From an uncultured Planctomycetaceae bacterium (GTDB lineage: Bacteria > Planctomycetota > Planctomycetia > Pirellulales > Pirellulaceae), in NCBI GenBank assembly GCA_903927685.1, contig CAIYOB010000950.1, positions 1 through 11,543 on the forward strand: a DNA stretch of 11,543 nucleotides, in the 5' to 3' direction. This document shows, piece after piece, positions 1 through 7,311 of this stretch. The notes beneath the pieces were generated by a model that searched no databases, was not told where the DNA came from, and worked only from the letters and a program-made list of their open reading frames with translations. The translations under genes were made by a program, and so were the position numbers. Position 1 is the stretch's first letter. Each line of letters begins with the position of its first letter.

Positions 1-95
1 CGCCGGACACGCCGCACCTCGTCTTTCCCGCCGCAGAAGAACTTCTGCACCTGGATAGCCGACGCAACGGGCCACGTCAATGGGGGGCGATGTGA
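1..95 (+). CDS. Possible C-terminal tail of an upstream gene (partial)
   Basis: Reading from base 3, the frame gives a plausible hydrophilic protein end (PDTPHLVFPAAEELLHLDS, then RRNGPRQWGAM) and stops at TGA 93-95. The gene would begin before the window. The stop lies in the first copy of the tandem repeat that starts at 88. No domain can be recognised from about 30 residues. The alternatives are that this is non-coding, or that the frame starting at base 1, which is also open here, is the real one. Confidence is low because the evidence is only composition and a sensible-looking peptide. Confidence 0.3.
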   Translation, partial: PDTPHLVFPAAEELLHLDSRRNGPRQWGAM

Positions 96-136
96 CACAG
101 GGGGCGATGTGACACAGGGGCGATGCGAGACACTGG
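88..136. repeat. Short tandem repeat, 16-17 bp unit, about three copies
   Basis: The unit CGATGTGACACAGGGG occurs at 88-104 (with one extra G) and at 105-120. A decayed third copy (CGATGCGAGACACTGG) lies at 121-136. Related fragments (GGGGCGACACAGGCTGGC) continue to about 160. The array sits between the putative upstream stop and the sulfatase start. Translating through it would add an unlikely N-terminal extension to the sulfatase, which supports the later start at 271. No function is visible. Confidence 0.75.
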
Positions 137-270
137 CTGGCAGGGGCGACACAGGCTGGCAAGGCGACTGTTCCGAGCCTCCGGTTGTCGACTATGCTGA
201 GCAAAGTGGCGGAGTTCGTGACTTGGCGGCCGGGCGTGCCGGAGGCCCGTGGAGAGGAAAGGTGGTGCCC

Positions 271-1785
271 ATGAACGGACAGCGTCTGATTGCGTGCGCA
301 GGTCTTGCGTGGCTTGGGCTGGGGATCGGCGTCACGCACCTGCCGGCGGCGGCCCCGTCGCCGACTCGGCCGGACGTCTTGTTGCTCATGCCCGACCAGA
401 TCCGCGGCGACTGCCTGTCGATCCTCGGCCACCCCGGCGTGCACACGCCGAACTTGGATGGACTGGCGCGGCAAGGCGTCCTGTTTCGCCGCGCCTACAC
501 CACGATTCCCTCCTGCATCCCGGCCCGGCACGCGCTGTTGACGGGCCAGTTTCCGCAGACCAGCGGCGTCGTCGGGTTTGCGGGCCAGCCGATCACCCGG
601 CCGACGCTGCCCGGTCTGCTGGCCCAAGGCGGCTACACGACGGTCCTGGTGGGACGGTACATGCACCAGGTTCCCGCTCACGAACCTTACGGCTACCAGC
701 GGCAGATTCTCGGCTCGACGCACGTGGACAACGATGACTACGATCGCGACCTGCAGCAGGCGGCTCCCGCTTGCGGCGGGATCCGCAAGCTGGTCCAGGC
801 CGCGGGTTTGACGTACAACGGCTGGCAGGCCGCTCCCTGGCCGCTGGCGGAGGACCTGCATCCCACGGCCTGGATCGCGCGGCAATCGCGGCAAGTCGTT
901 GCGGAGACGGCGACCTCCGAGCCACTCTTCCTGACCGTCTCGTTCTACGCGCCGCATCCGCCGCTGTTTCCGCCCCAACGGCTTTTCGACGCGTGCCTGA
1001 AACGAGACCTGCCCGACGCTGCGCGCGGCGACTGGGTGGACTGGCAGAGCCTGCCGCAGAACCCTGTCAATGGCCAGGCGCATCGCGTGCGGCTGGACGG
1101 CGAAGCGCTGCGCCGGGCCCAGGCCGGTTATTTCGGCTTGATCGATCACCTCGACGAGCAGATCGGCCCACTGGTCGCCGATTTCCGGGCCCGCAGCGAG
1201 CGGGCGGGACGGCCGTGGGTCGTGGTGGTGGCCAGCGATCACGGCGAACTACTGGGCGATCACGGTTTTTTCCGCAAGTGCGAGCCGTATGAAGGTTCAG
1301 CCAACATCCCGCTGATCCTGGCCGCCTCGCCTGAGCTGGGAACCAAGCCCGGCACGCGTTGCCTGCGGCCGGCGTGCCTGGAGGACATCCTGCCCACGCT
1401 GCTGGATCTGGCCGGACTCGAGCGTCCGGCGGGCCTGGACGGCGTCAGCCTGGCCCCGGTCCTGCGCGGCGAGGAGTCGTCCCTGCGACCGTGGCTGCAC
1501 TTCGAGCACGCCCCGTGCTACAGCCAGGAGCAGGCGTTTCATGCGCTGACGGATGGGCAGTTCAAGTACATCTGGCGCCCCAGCGACGGCAGCGAGCAGT
1601 TGTTCGATTTGGAGGCCGACCTCAAGGAGGAGCACGACTTGGCCGCCGACCCGAAGCACCACGAGATCCTGGCTGCCTGGCGGGAACGGATGGTTCAGCG
1701 GTTGGCGGGCCGTCCGGAGGGCTTTTCGGACGGGACCCAGCTGACTGCCGGCAGGCCCTACCGGCCCCGCTGGAAAGCGAAGTAG
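271..1785 (+). CDS. Exported S1-family (formylglycine, Cys-type) sulfatase
   Basis: This 504-residue protein should hydrolyse sulfate esters after maturation of its active-site cysteine to formylglycine. The signature C-x-P-x-R is CIPAR, with Cys82 in the context SCIPARHALLTGQ. Other type I sulfatase residues are the N-terminal metal-binding DQ at 42-43 (LLLMPDQIRGD), the PHP motif around His229, the ASDHGELLGDHG metal motif with Asp323/His324, and Lys336 in FFRKCEPYEGS. The C-terminal part (LFDLEADLKEEHDLA) is usual for bacterial sulfatases. ATG 271 is chosen because it follows AAGGTGG at good spacing and opens a signal peptide (hydrophobic stretch at about residues 6-27). The frame is open further upstream to base 1, but that stretch crosses a tandem repeat and reads as low-quality protein. 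The substrate (a polysaccharide sulfate or a small aryl/choline sulfate) cannot be told from sequence alone. No sulfatase-maturating enzyme lies in the window, so it must be supplied from elsewhere. Confidence 0.93.
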   Translation: MNGQRLIACAGLAWLGLGIGVTHLPAAAPSPTRPDVLLLMPDQIRGDCLSILGHPGVHTPNLDGLARQGVLFRRAYTTIPSCIPARHALLTGQFPQTSGVVGFAGQPITRPTLPGLLAQGGYTTVLVGRYMHQVPAHEPYGYQRQILGSTHVDNDDYDRDLQQAAPACGGIRKLVQAAGLTYNGWQAAPWPLAEDLHPTAWIARQSRQVVAETATSEPLFLTVSFYAPHPPLFPPQRLFDACLKRDLPDAARGDWVDWQSLPQNPVNGQAHRVRLDGEALRRAQAGYFGLIDHLDEQIGPLVADFRARSERAGRPWVVVVASDHGELLGDHGFFRKCEPYEGSANIPLILAASPELGTKPGTRCLRPACLEDILPTLLDLAGLERPAGLDGVSLAPVLRGEESSLRPWLHFEHAPCYSQEQAFHALTDGQFKYIWRPSDGSEQLFDLEADLKEEHDLAADPKHHEILAAWRERMVQRLAGRPEGFSDGTQLTAGRPYRPRWKAK

Positions 1786-1822
1786 CATTCGGCAACCCAC
1801 TCCCGGCCGCTACCTCGCCCGA

Positions 1823-1885
1823 CCTCCCCCGCACCGAGGGAGGCCGGACGGTGCGTTCAACCGGCGCCGCCGCAGGACCGGCGGC
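1823..1885. terminator. Candidate hairpins between convergent genes
   Basis: Two inverted repeats lie between the convergent sulfatase and VIT/vWA genes. The first is CCTCCC (1823-1828) with GGGAGG (1838-1843). The second is GCCGCCG (1866-1872) with CGGCGGC (1879-1885), a 7 bp stem with a 6-base loop that ends just past the VIT/vWA stop codon. Neither has a clear T tract on either strand, so an intrinsic terminator is only a possibility. Confidence 0.25.
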
Positions 1886-1887
1886 CG

Positions 1888-4269
1888 TCAGCGGATTCGG
1901 TACAGCTGACCGCGGAGCTTGATCACCAACTCTTCGCCGGCCTGCTGGCGGGACAGTACGGTATTCTCGGCCGCCGTGTTGGCGGCGACCAACTTGAAGT
2001 ACTCGTCGCTGAACCGCTCGACGGTCTTGACCTTAGCGGCATCTCGCTCCAGGTCGACGTCCTTGGCGCTGGCGGCAAACCACTGGTTTCCGCGTTTGTA
2101 CAGCGTCTCGTTGCCCACGATCTGCACGCTCTGGACGGTCACTTCGTGGTCCGATTCCACGTCCCGGTACCGCACGGCCGGTCCACCCATCCCCGCGGGC
2201 GCTGACGCAGCAGCGGCGGGCCGCCCGGCCAGGCCGCCCATGCCGCCGCCGTAACCCGCCGCATCCATCGCCGGTGCGGCCGGCATGGCGAACCCGGACG
2301 ACTGCGGAGCGATCAGCGCTTCTTGCAGGTACTTCTTCTCGGCCCGCTGGGCAAACCCGGCTCGGCCTTCGGCTTCGTCCAGCCGCCGCAACGCCTGGCG
2401 CGCCCGTTCCAGGCCAAACGTCGCCCCACCGGCCAGCTGCGGCGGCGGATTCTCGTCGGCCAGGAACGACGTGTACGGCGTCAGGATCCCGTGCTTGGTC
2501 GACAAGGCGACCAGTTCCTGGATCAGCTCATCATTCTTGCCCTTCAAGTCCAACTCGTCGATAATCTCGCCGATCCGCCGCATCGCCCACAGCTTCTCGA
2601 CGAACGAATACGACTCGTCCTTGCTCCTCTCTGTCAGCTCGGCGGGGAAGTCGAACTTGTTCTGCTCGTCGCCCACCTTGCCTTGGACGACGACCTTGGC
2701 GTTGCCCGGCAGTTTGTAGCGGCCGACCAGCACCAGCTGTTCGCCCTCGAACAAGTCGTATACCTCGCGCGGATAGACGCGATTGATCGTCGGGCCCTGT
2801 TCGACCTTGGATTTCTCCACGTCCACCTCGACCTTGACCTCCGTCATCACCGGGGCGCTGATCCGGTTGTGCAAGCGGCTGACGTGCGCTTCCAGATCTT
2901 CGTCCGGCCGCACGAACTCGCTCTGGCCATAGTTGGCCCGCGACAAGCGATCCAGCAGGCGGCTGTTCACGTCGTAGCCGACACCCAGATTGACGACGCG
3001 CGTGCGGTACTTGTTCCGCTGTCGAGCACGGTCCACGATCTTGGCTTCGTTCGTTTCCCCCGCGGTCGGCAGTCCGTCGGTCAGGAAGATCACGTAGCTG
3101 GGGCGACTGGCGTCTTGGATCATCTCCAGCGCCGTGGTCAGGGCCCCGTCGATGTTCGTACTGCCGCCCGCGTAGATGCCCTCGATGAATCCCAAGGCGG
3201 CCTTGCGAGTTTCCTCGTCGTATTTTTGCAGTTCGGGCCGGAACGACTCGACGCTGCTGTCATAGGCGATGATGTTAAACGTATCGCCTTGCCGCAGGTT
3301 GTTGAGCACGAACTTGAGGGCTTCTTTCGCTTGCTCGATCTTCTTGCCGCTCATGCTGCCCGAGCGGTCCACCACAAAGATCGTTGTCTTCGCGGGCCGT
3401 TCCGCCGTGTCCGCCTTGATCTGCGGGCTGGCCAACAGCAGGAAGTAGCCGTCGTCGTCGGTGCCGGGGCGATAGCTCAACACGCTGGCGCCCACTTCGC
3501 CCTTGGCGACGTCATAGAACAAGCGGAAATCCGAGGCGGGCACTTGGTTTTGCAGTTCGAAGCGGACGGTTGCGTGCCGGTCGTCGGACCGCTTGACGTC
3601 GATCGTGTGCGTCGGGCTGTACACGCTCTTGATCGCGATGGCGCTCTCGATCGAGGCTTCGATCAGCACGCGTTCGACCGGCGCGGAGGTGTACTTGGCG
3701 GTCGACAGGGGAAACAGAAAATCGGTGACTTGGCGGTTCTTGCGCAACAGTTGATTGTAGCGCAGGTTGACCTTACGCTCGGCGCCCGGCGGAACGGGGA
3801 AGACACTCGTCTTGAACATGCCCGTGCCGATCCACTCCAGCAAGGCAGGGTCTTGGTTACGGCGAACGTAGCCCTCGTAGATCGAACGGGCCTCGGCGGC
3901 CGGCAGCAGCTTGGCGGGAAACTCTTTGCCATCGACCATGAATGTCAACTGGTCCACTGCCCCGTCGTAGGGCAGTGGGAACACGAACGAGACCTCCATT
4001 TGCCGGCTGCCCGTGTTGACAAACGACTGCGAGACCTGGACGCGGGCCACTTGGTCCACGATCCGGGCCTGCAGCGCCAGTTCCTTGATCTTGTACGACG
4101 CCGGCGGTTCGGGGGGCGGAACCGGCGGCCGCGGTGGAATCCAGTAGTACGGCCGCGGCAGCGGCGTCGGGTGCGGCGGATCGATCACGATCAGCACCCC
4201 CTGGGCCAAGGCTTGACTGGCCATCAACAGCAATACCATCCCCAGGCTCAGCGAAAAGGCTCGTCTCAT
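1888..4269 (-). CDS. Secreted VIT and von Willebrand A domain protein
   Basis: The protein is 793 residues from ATG 4269, which has AAGGAA eight bases upstream and opens directly into a signal peptide (MRRAFSLSLGMVLLLMASQA, likely cut after ALA22). The frame extends 18 codons further upstream, but that gives no signal peptide at the N-terminus. Domains in order are a proline-rich linker (about 30-57), a VIT domain (57-187, with FVFPLPYDGAVDQL and YEGYVRRNQDPALLEW), and a vWA domain (about 294-467). The vWA domain has an intact MIDAS: DRSGS at 301-305, Thr371 in GGSTN and Asp398 in LTDGLP, so divalent-metal-dependent ligand binding is expected. After a helical region (HGILTPYTSF is typical of the family) comes a Gly/Ala/Pro/Met-rich stretch (658-698) and a small C-terminal domain. 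No LPXTG sorting motif or C-terminal membrane helix is visible, unlike sortase-targeted relatives. The specific role is unknown; adhesion or protein-protein interaction in the periplasm or at the surface is inference from the domains. Confidence 0.9.
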   Translation of the reverse strand: MRRAFSLSLGMVLLLMASQALAQGVLIVIDPPHPTPLPRPYYWIPPRPPVPPPEPPASYKIKELALQARIVDQVARVQVSQSFVNTGSRQMEVSFVFPLPYDGAVDQLTFMVDGKEFPAKLLPAAEARSIYEGYVRRNQDPALLEWIGTGMFKTSVFPVPPGAERKVNLRYNQLLRKNRQVTDFLFPLSTAKYTSAPVERVLIEASIESAIAIKSVYSPTHTIDVKRSDDRHATVRFELQNQVPASDFRLFYDVAKGEVGASVLSYRPGTDDDGYFLLLASPQIKADTAERPAKTTIFVVDRSGSMSGKKIEQAKEALKFVLNNLRQGDTFNIIAYDSSVESFRPELQKYDEETRKAALGFIEGIYAGGSTNIDGALTTALEMIQDASRPSYVIFLTDGLPTAGETNEAKIVDRARQRNKYRTRVVNLGVGYDVNSRLLDRLSRANYGQSEFVRPDEDLEAHVSRLHNRISAPVMTEVKVEVDVEKSKVEQGPTINRVYPREVYDLFEGEQLVLVGRYKLPGNAKVVVQGKVGDEQNKFDFPAELTERSKDESYSFVEKLWAMRRIGEIIDELDLKGKNDELIQELVALSTKHGILTPYTSFLADENPPPQLAGGATFGLERARQALRRLDEAEGRAGFAQRAEKKYLQEALIAPQSSGFAMPAAPAMDAAGYGGGMGGLAGRPAAAASAPAGMGGPAVRYRDVESDHEVTVQSVQIVGNETLYKRGNQWFAASAKDVDLERDAAKVKTVERFSDEYFKLVAANTAAENTVLSRQQAGEELVIKLRGQLYRIR

Positions 4270-4371
4270 GGCTCGGTTCCTTGAAATCGGGAGGACAAGG
4301 TCTGTTTTGAGGAGCTGCCCCACTGCGGAATAAGACGAATTACGGCCCGCGTGCGTTTCGTCGAGGTTCCG

Positions 4372-4399
4372 TTTCCGGCTGGCCGTTTCCAGCTGGCCG
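4372..4399. repeat. 14 bp direct repeat in a divergent intergenic region
   Basis: TTTCCGGCTGGCCG (4372-4385) is followed at once by TTTCCAGCTGGCCG (4386-4399), with one mismatch. It lies about 100 bp upstream of the VIT/vWA start and about 80 bp upstream of the enoyl-CoA hydratase start. An operator for a regulator binding in tandem is possible, but so is a chance duplication. The rest of 4270-4481 shows no gene and no clear promoter elements. Confidence 0.5.
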
Positions 4400-4481
4400 C
4401 ATTGAATCCATCATCCGCTTGGGTTAGCTTCATGGCTGCGAGACCACCCCCTGCCCGGACCCTCAAACCCGTCGCACGATT

Positions 4482-5264
4482 ATGGAACCACGGATCCGAG
4501 TCAAAAAGTACGGCCCCAGCGGCACCATCATCTTGAACCGGCCGGACAAGCGGAATGCGTTGTCGCGGCAGATGATCGACGACTTGCGGCAAGCCTTGGA
4601 CGACTTCCATCTGGAGCGAAGCGTTCGAGCGGTGATCTTGACCGGGGCCGGCAGCTCGTTCTGTTCCGGGGCCGATCTGCAGGAGATCCAAAACAGCAGC
4701 CGGCAGACGGATGCCTGGACGCAGTGGCACACCGATGCCGTCCAGTATAAGGAATTGCTGGAGGCCATGTTGTTGTACCCCAAGCCGATTATCGCCGCAG
4801 TCAACGGACCTGCGGTTGCCAGTGGCGCCGGCTTGGTCTTGGCAGCGGACATTACCGTGGCCACCCCGGAGGCCCGTTTCGGCCTGCCGGAACCCCGCCG
4901 GGGCCTGGTGGCCGGAATCGTCGCTCCGCTGCTGGCCTTCCGCATCGGCGGCGGAGCGGCCGCCAATCTGCTGCTGACGGCGCGATTGGCCGAAGCTGCC
5001 GAAGCCCATCGTTTGGGCCTCTACCACGAACTGACCACGTCAGAAACGATCTGGGCGCGGGCCCATCAGATCGCCGAGGAATGCGCCCGCAGCGCCGCCG
5101 AATCCGTGCAGCTGACCAAGAAAATGTTGAACGAGACGATCGGCGAGCACCTCAACACGATGCTGGCAGCCGGAGCCGCCGCCAGTGCCACCGCCCGCAC
5201 GACCGAAGCGGCGGCCGAGGGCCTGGCGGCTTTTCTGGAAAAACGCGAGCCCAAGTGGCCGTAA
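4482..5264 (+). CDS. Enoyl-CoA hydratase/isomerase (crotonase) family protein
   Basis: This 260-residue cytoplasmic protein is the usual length for the crotonase fold, which acts on acyl-CoA thioesters. The N-terminal strand (GTIILNRPDKRNALS, about 14-28) and the two oxyanion-hole regions are clear: SSFCSGADLQE (58-68) and AAVNGPAVASGAGLVLAAD (105-123). In the second catalytic region, FGLPEPRRGLVAG, Glu137 matches Glu164 of rat enoyl-CoA hydratase. The residue aligned with Glu144, six before the Asp of AAD, is Gly117. Loss of this first glutamate, with LVAG in place of the IPGAGG motif, recalls methylglutaconyl-CoA hydratase/LiuC-like and other divergent crotonases rather than classical FadB-type hydratases. 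The C-terminal helices (LTKKMLNETIGEHL) are typical. No other fatty-acid or leucine-catabolism gene is nearby, so the pathway stays open. No strong Shine-Dalgarno sequence precedes ATG 4482, but the start is right for the first beta strand. Confidence 0.88.
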   Translation: MEPRIRVKKYGPSGTIILNRPDKRNALSRQMIDDLRQALDDFHLERSVRAVILTGAGSSFCSGADLQEIQNSSRQTDAWTQWHTDAVQYKELLEAMLLYPKPIIAAVNGPAVASGAGLVLAADITVATPEARFGLPEPRRGLVAGIVAPLLAFRIGGGAAANLLLTARLAEAAEAHRLGLYHELTTSETIWARAHQIAEECARSAAESVQLTKKMLNETIGEHLNTMLAAGAAASATARTTEAAAEGLAAFLEKREPKWP

Positions 5265-5301
5265 GGCGAGCCGGGCTAAAGCGCGACGATCCGCCGCGGT
5301 G

Positions 5302-5349
5302 TAGCCCCGGAGGGGCGACAGGATGTAGCCAGGGGCGCCAGCCCCTGGA
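5302..5349 (+). repeat. REP-like two-hairpin repeat, copy A
   Basis: The unit begins TAGCCCCGGAGGGGCGACAG, forming a hairpin GCCCC-GGA-GGGGC (5304-5316). A second, longer perfect hairpin follows: CCAGGGGC (5329-5336), loop GCCA, GCCCCTGG (5341-5348). The copy lies downstream of both convergent genes (hydratase and transposase). A diverged copy of the whole unit lies inverted on the other side of the transposase. The second hairpin could also block transcription from either side. Confidence 0.85.
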
Positions 5350-5387
5350 CTTCGGATCCCTGGACGCGCATGGCCGGACGCCCCCGA

Positions 5388-5408
5388 TAGCCCCGGAGGG
5401 GCGACAGG
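5388..5408 (+). repeat. REP-like repeat, copy B (first hairpin only)
   Basis: This is a 21 bp exact duplicate of the start of copy A (TAGCCCCGGAGGGGCGACAG plus one G), in the same orientation and 86 bp further on. It ends two bases before the transposase stop codon (TCA at 5411-5413 on the plus strand). The second-hairpin half is absent here. The 38 bases between A and B (5350-5387) hold nothing else recognisable. Confidence 0.85.
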
Positions 5409-5410
5409 CG

Positions 5411-5875
5411 TCATCCAATATGCTCTTCGTCGAACACATAACGCTCGTCGAACGGCACGCTGTGCTTGCGGAGCAATCCCAAATACTCGTCCTCAAACTT
5501 CCACGCGTCGTGATGCTGCTCCTGGGTCGCGATGTACTGCCGAACCCGCGCTGCCTGGGACTCGCTGACCGAAAACGCCGCGTAGCCCTCCTGCCATTCA
5601 AAATACGACACGTCTTCGCGATCTCGAAGCCATCGGGACGAATTCGTCTTGATCAATCGCAGCATGTCCGAGACAGCAATCGTCGGCGGCAGTTTCGCCA
5701 GCAGGTGGACGTGATCCGCCATCCCGCCGGCTGCCAGGAGGATCCCGTGGGAGTCCCGGATGATCCCGCCCATGTAGGCGTACAGATCGTCCCGCCACGC
5801 GGGCTTGATCAACGGCTTCCGGTATTTCGTGCTGTACACGATGTGGAACAGGAGGTTGGTGTACGTGTTGGACAT
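5411..5875 (-). CDS. IS200-like / REP-associated tyrosine (Y1 HUH) transposase
   Basis: This 154-residue protein is a single-domain Y1 transposase of the IS200/IS605 TnpA superfamily, which cuts and joins single-stranded DNA through a 5'-phosphotyrosine. The N-terminus (NLLFHIVYSTKYRKPLI) is typical. The HUH metal-binding motif is His55-Val56-His57 in GMADHVHLLA. The catalytic tyrosine is Tyr98 in FEWQEGYAAFSVS. The C-terminus (EQHHDAWKFEDEYLGLL, DERYVF) matches the subgroup often annotated as IS200-like or RAYT. ATG 5875 is chosen because the family's conserved N-terminus begins there; the open frame continuing upstream crosses the flanking repeat and the end of the response-regulator gene. 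All catalytic residues are intact, so it may be active. No accessory TnpB is present. Inverted REP-like repeats flank it, favouring a domesticated or REP-mobilising role over an ordinary IS, though either remains possible. Confidence 0.92.
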   Translation of the reverse strand: MSNTYTNLLFHIVYSTKYRKPLIKPAWRDDLYAYMGGIIRDSHGILLAAGGMADHVHLLAKLPPTIAVSDMLRLIKTNSSRWLRDREDVSYFEWQEGYAAFSVSESQAARVRQYIATQEQHHDAWKFEDEYLGLLRKHSVPFDERYVFDEEHIG

Positions 5876-5887
5876 GGTGGAATCCAA

Positions 5888-5936
5888 TCCAGGGGCTCGC
5901 GCCGCCTGGCTACGGGCTGTCGTCCCTCCGGGACTG
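5888..5936 (-). repeat. REP-like two-hairpin repeat, copy C (inverted)
   Basis: On the minus strand this reads as a diverged version of copy A: 41 of 48 aligned positions match, with one inserted base. The first hairpin is GTCCC-GGA-GGGAC (5922-5934), where both changes against copy A fall on the same base pair (C-G to T-A), preserving the stem. The second hairpin keeps its outer arms CCAGG/CCTGG (5889-5893 with 5905-5909), with a changed loop. It lies just upstream of the transposase start, in the transposase orientation, between that gene and the response-regulator stop. Confidence 0.8.
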
Positions 5937-5964
5937 GGGTTGCCGATCGAGGCGGCGAGCGAGG

Positions 5965-7311
5965 TTACGGCTGCTCGCGTTTCTCCTCGTCGATCGCCCG
6001 GATCTTGTAGATCAGCGCGCGGCGGCTGATGCCCAGCTTCTTGGCGGCGTGGGTTCGATTGCCCTGGCATTCCTCCAGCGTGGCGAGGATCGTGGCTCGT
6101 TCGACCTGCGACAGGCGGCCGGCGGTCGGTGCGGCGGGTTCCGTGGGCGTCGTCAAGGCAGCGATTTTCGGGGGCAGATGCTCGGGCATGATCAGGTCGC
6201 CGCGGCACAGCAAGCAGGCTCGCTGGATCGCATTCCGCAGTTCCCGCACGTTGCCTGGCCAGCTGTAACTGACCAGGCACTGGACCGTCTGCGGCGACAG
6301 GCGCACCGCGGCCCCGGCGAATTCGCTGGCAAACTGCCGGGCCAGGGGCAGGATGTCATCCGAACGTTCCCGCAGGGGCGGCACGATCAGCTCGATCACA
6401 TTGATCCGATAGTACAGATCCTCGCGGAACCGGCCCTCGCGAACCCAGTCGCCCAAGTCGCGGTTCGTCGCGGCGACCAGACGAGTATCCGTCGGCACGG
6501 GCAGATCGCTGCCCAGCGGCGTGATCTGCCCGGACTCGAGCGCGCGGAGCAGTTTGGGCTGCAAGTGCAGCGGCAGTTCGCCGATCTCGTCCAGGAACAG
6601 CGTGCCGCGATGGGCCGAGCGAAAGAAGCCGAGTTGCACGGTTTGGGCGCCCGTGAAGGCGCCTTTGGCGTGCCCGAACAGCTCGCTTTCGATCAGCGTC
6701 TCGGGCAGCCCGGCGCAATTGGCGGCCACGAACGGTCCGGCGGCGCGCGGGCTCCAGCGGTGGATTAGTTGGGCGACGATCTCTTTGCCTGCACCGCTCT
6801 GCCCGAGGATCAGTACGGGGGCGTTCGACGGCGCCACCACCGCCGCCGTCTCGATGACGCGGCACATGGCCGAACTGGCGCAGACCACCCCGGGGGGAAG
6901 TTCCAAGGCGGTCTTGTCCGGCCGCCGGGGACCGCCCTCACCGGTTCCCAACCCATCGGCGATGGCCACTTCCAGCTCGTCCAGGTCGATCGGCTTGGAC
7001 AGGTAGTCATCCGCGCCGTTCTTCACCGCAGCGACGGCTTGCCGCAGATCGGCGAACGCGGTGATCAGCAGGACAGGCAGGTCGGCCGCGAGGCGGCGGA
7101 TTTCGGCCAGGGCCTCGAGCCCGCTCATGCCTGGCAATCGCACGTCCAGCAGCACCATGTCCGGGAGCTGGCCCTGAATCGCCGCCAGGGCCTCTTCGGC
7201 CGAAGCGGCTTCGCGGACCGAGAACCCCCGGGTGTGCAGGAATCCGCCCAGCATCTGCCGCTGGGCCGCCTCGTCGTCGACCACCAGAATCGTGCGTTGT
7301 CGCTCAGCCAT
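5965..7311 (-). CDS. NtrC-family sigma54-dependent response regulator
   Basis: This 448-residue transcription activator has the full three-domain layout. The receiver domain (about 7-120) has the acidic pair VVDDE (11-14), phospho-acceptor Asp56 in LLDVRLPG, Thr84 and Lys106 (LSKP). The AAA+ domain (about 143-370) has Walker A GQSGAGKE (170-177), the sigma54-contact loop GAFTGA (217-222), Walker B GTLFLDEIGE (236-245) and the WPGNVRELRN motif (351-360). The C-terminal Fis-type helix-turn-helix (about 400-440) has GNRTHAAKKLGISRRALIYKI. It should bind an upstream site as an oligomer and use ATP to open sigma54-RNA polymerase promoters. The start ATG at 7311 overlaps the kinase stop by one base (TGATG), so the two are translationally coupled. 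No strong separate Shine-Dalgarno sequence is seen. The longer open frame upstream merely shadows the kinase gene. Confidence 0.95.
   Translation of the reverse strand: MAERQRTILVVDDEAAQRQMLGGFLHTRGFSVREAASAEEALAAIQGQLPDMVLLDVRLPGMSGLEALAEIRRLAADLPVLLITAFADLRQAVAAVKNGADDYLSKPIDLDELEVAIADGLGTGEGGPRRPDKTALELPPGVVCASSAMCRVIETAAVVAPSNAPVLILGQSGAGKEIVAQLIHRWSPRAAGPFVAANCAGLPETLIESELFGHAKGAFTGAQTVQLGFFRSAHRGTLFLDEIGELPLHLQPKLLRALESGQITPLGSDLPVPTDTRLVAATNRDLGDWVREGRFREDLYYRINVIELIVPPLRERSDDILPLARQFASEFAGAAVRLSPQTVQCLVSYSWPGNVRELRNAIQRACLLCRGDLIMPEHLPPKIAALTTPTEPAAPTAGRLSQVERATILATLEECQGNRTHAAKKLGISRRALIYKIRAIDEEKREQP

Noticed and set aside
1..270. N-terminal extension of the sulfatase (frame open from base 1, with an ATG at 109)
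   Set aside because: The extension crosses the tandem repeat and gives Arg/Gly/Cys-rich sequence. ATG 271 has a ribosome-binding site and begins a normal signal peptide.
2323..4284. A 653-codon open frame on the plus strand opposite the VIT/vWA gene
   Set aside because: It is the antisense shadow of a well-supported gene in GC-rich DNA. The translation is rich in Arg, Gln, Val and Asp with no domain, signal or plausible start context.
5302..5408. A CRISPR array
   Set aside because: There are only two exact copies plus a diverged inverted copy, each is internally palindromic, and they surround a Y1 transposase with no cas genes. REP-like elements explain them better.
5876..6280. Upstream extension of the transposase frame to 6280
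   Set aside because: It runs through REP-like copy C and antiparallel codons of the response regulator's C-terminus. The family's conserved N-terminus begins at 5875.
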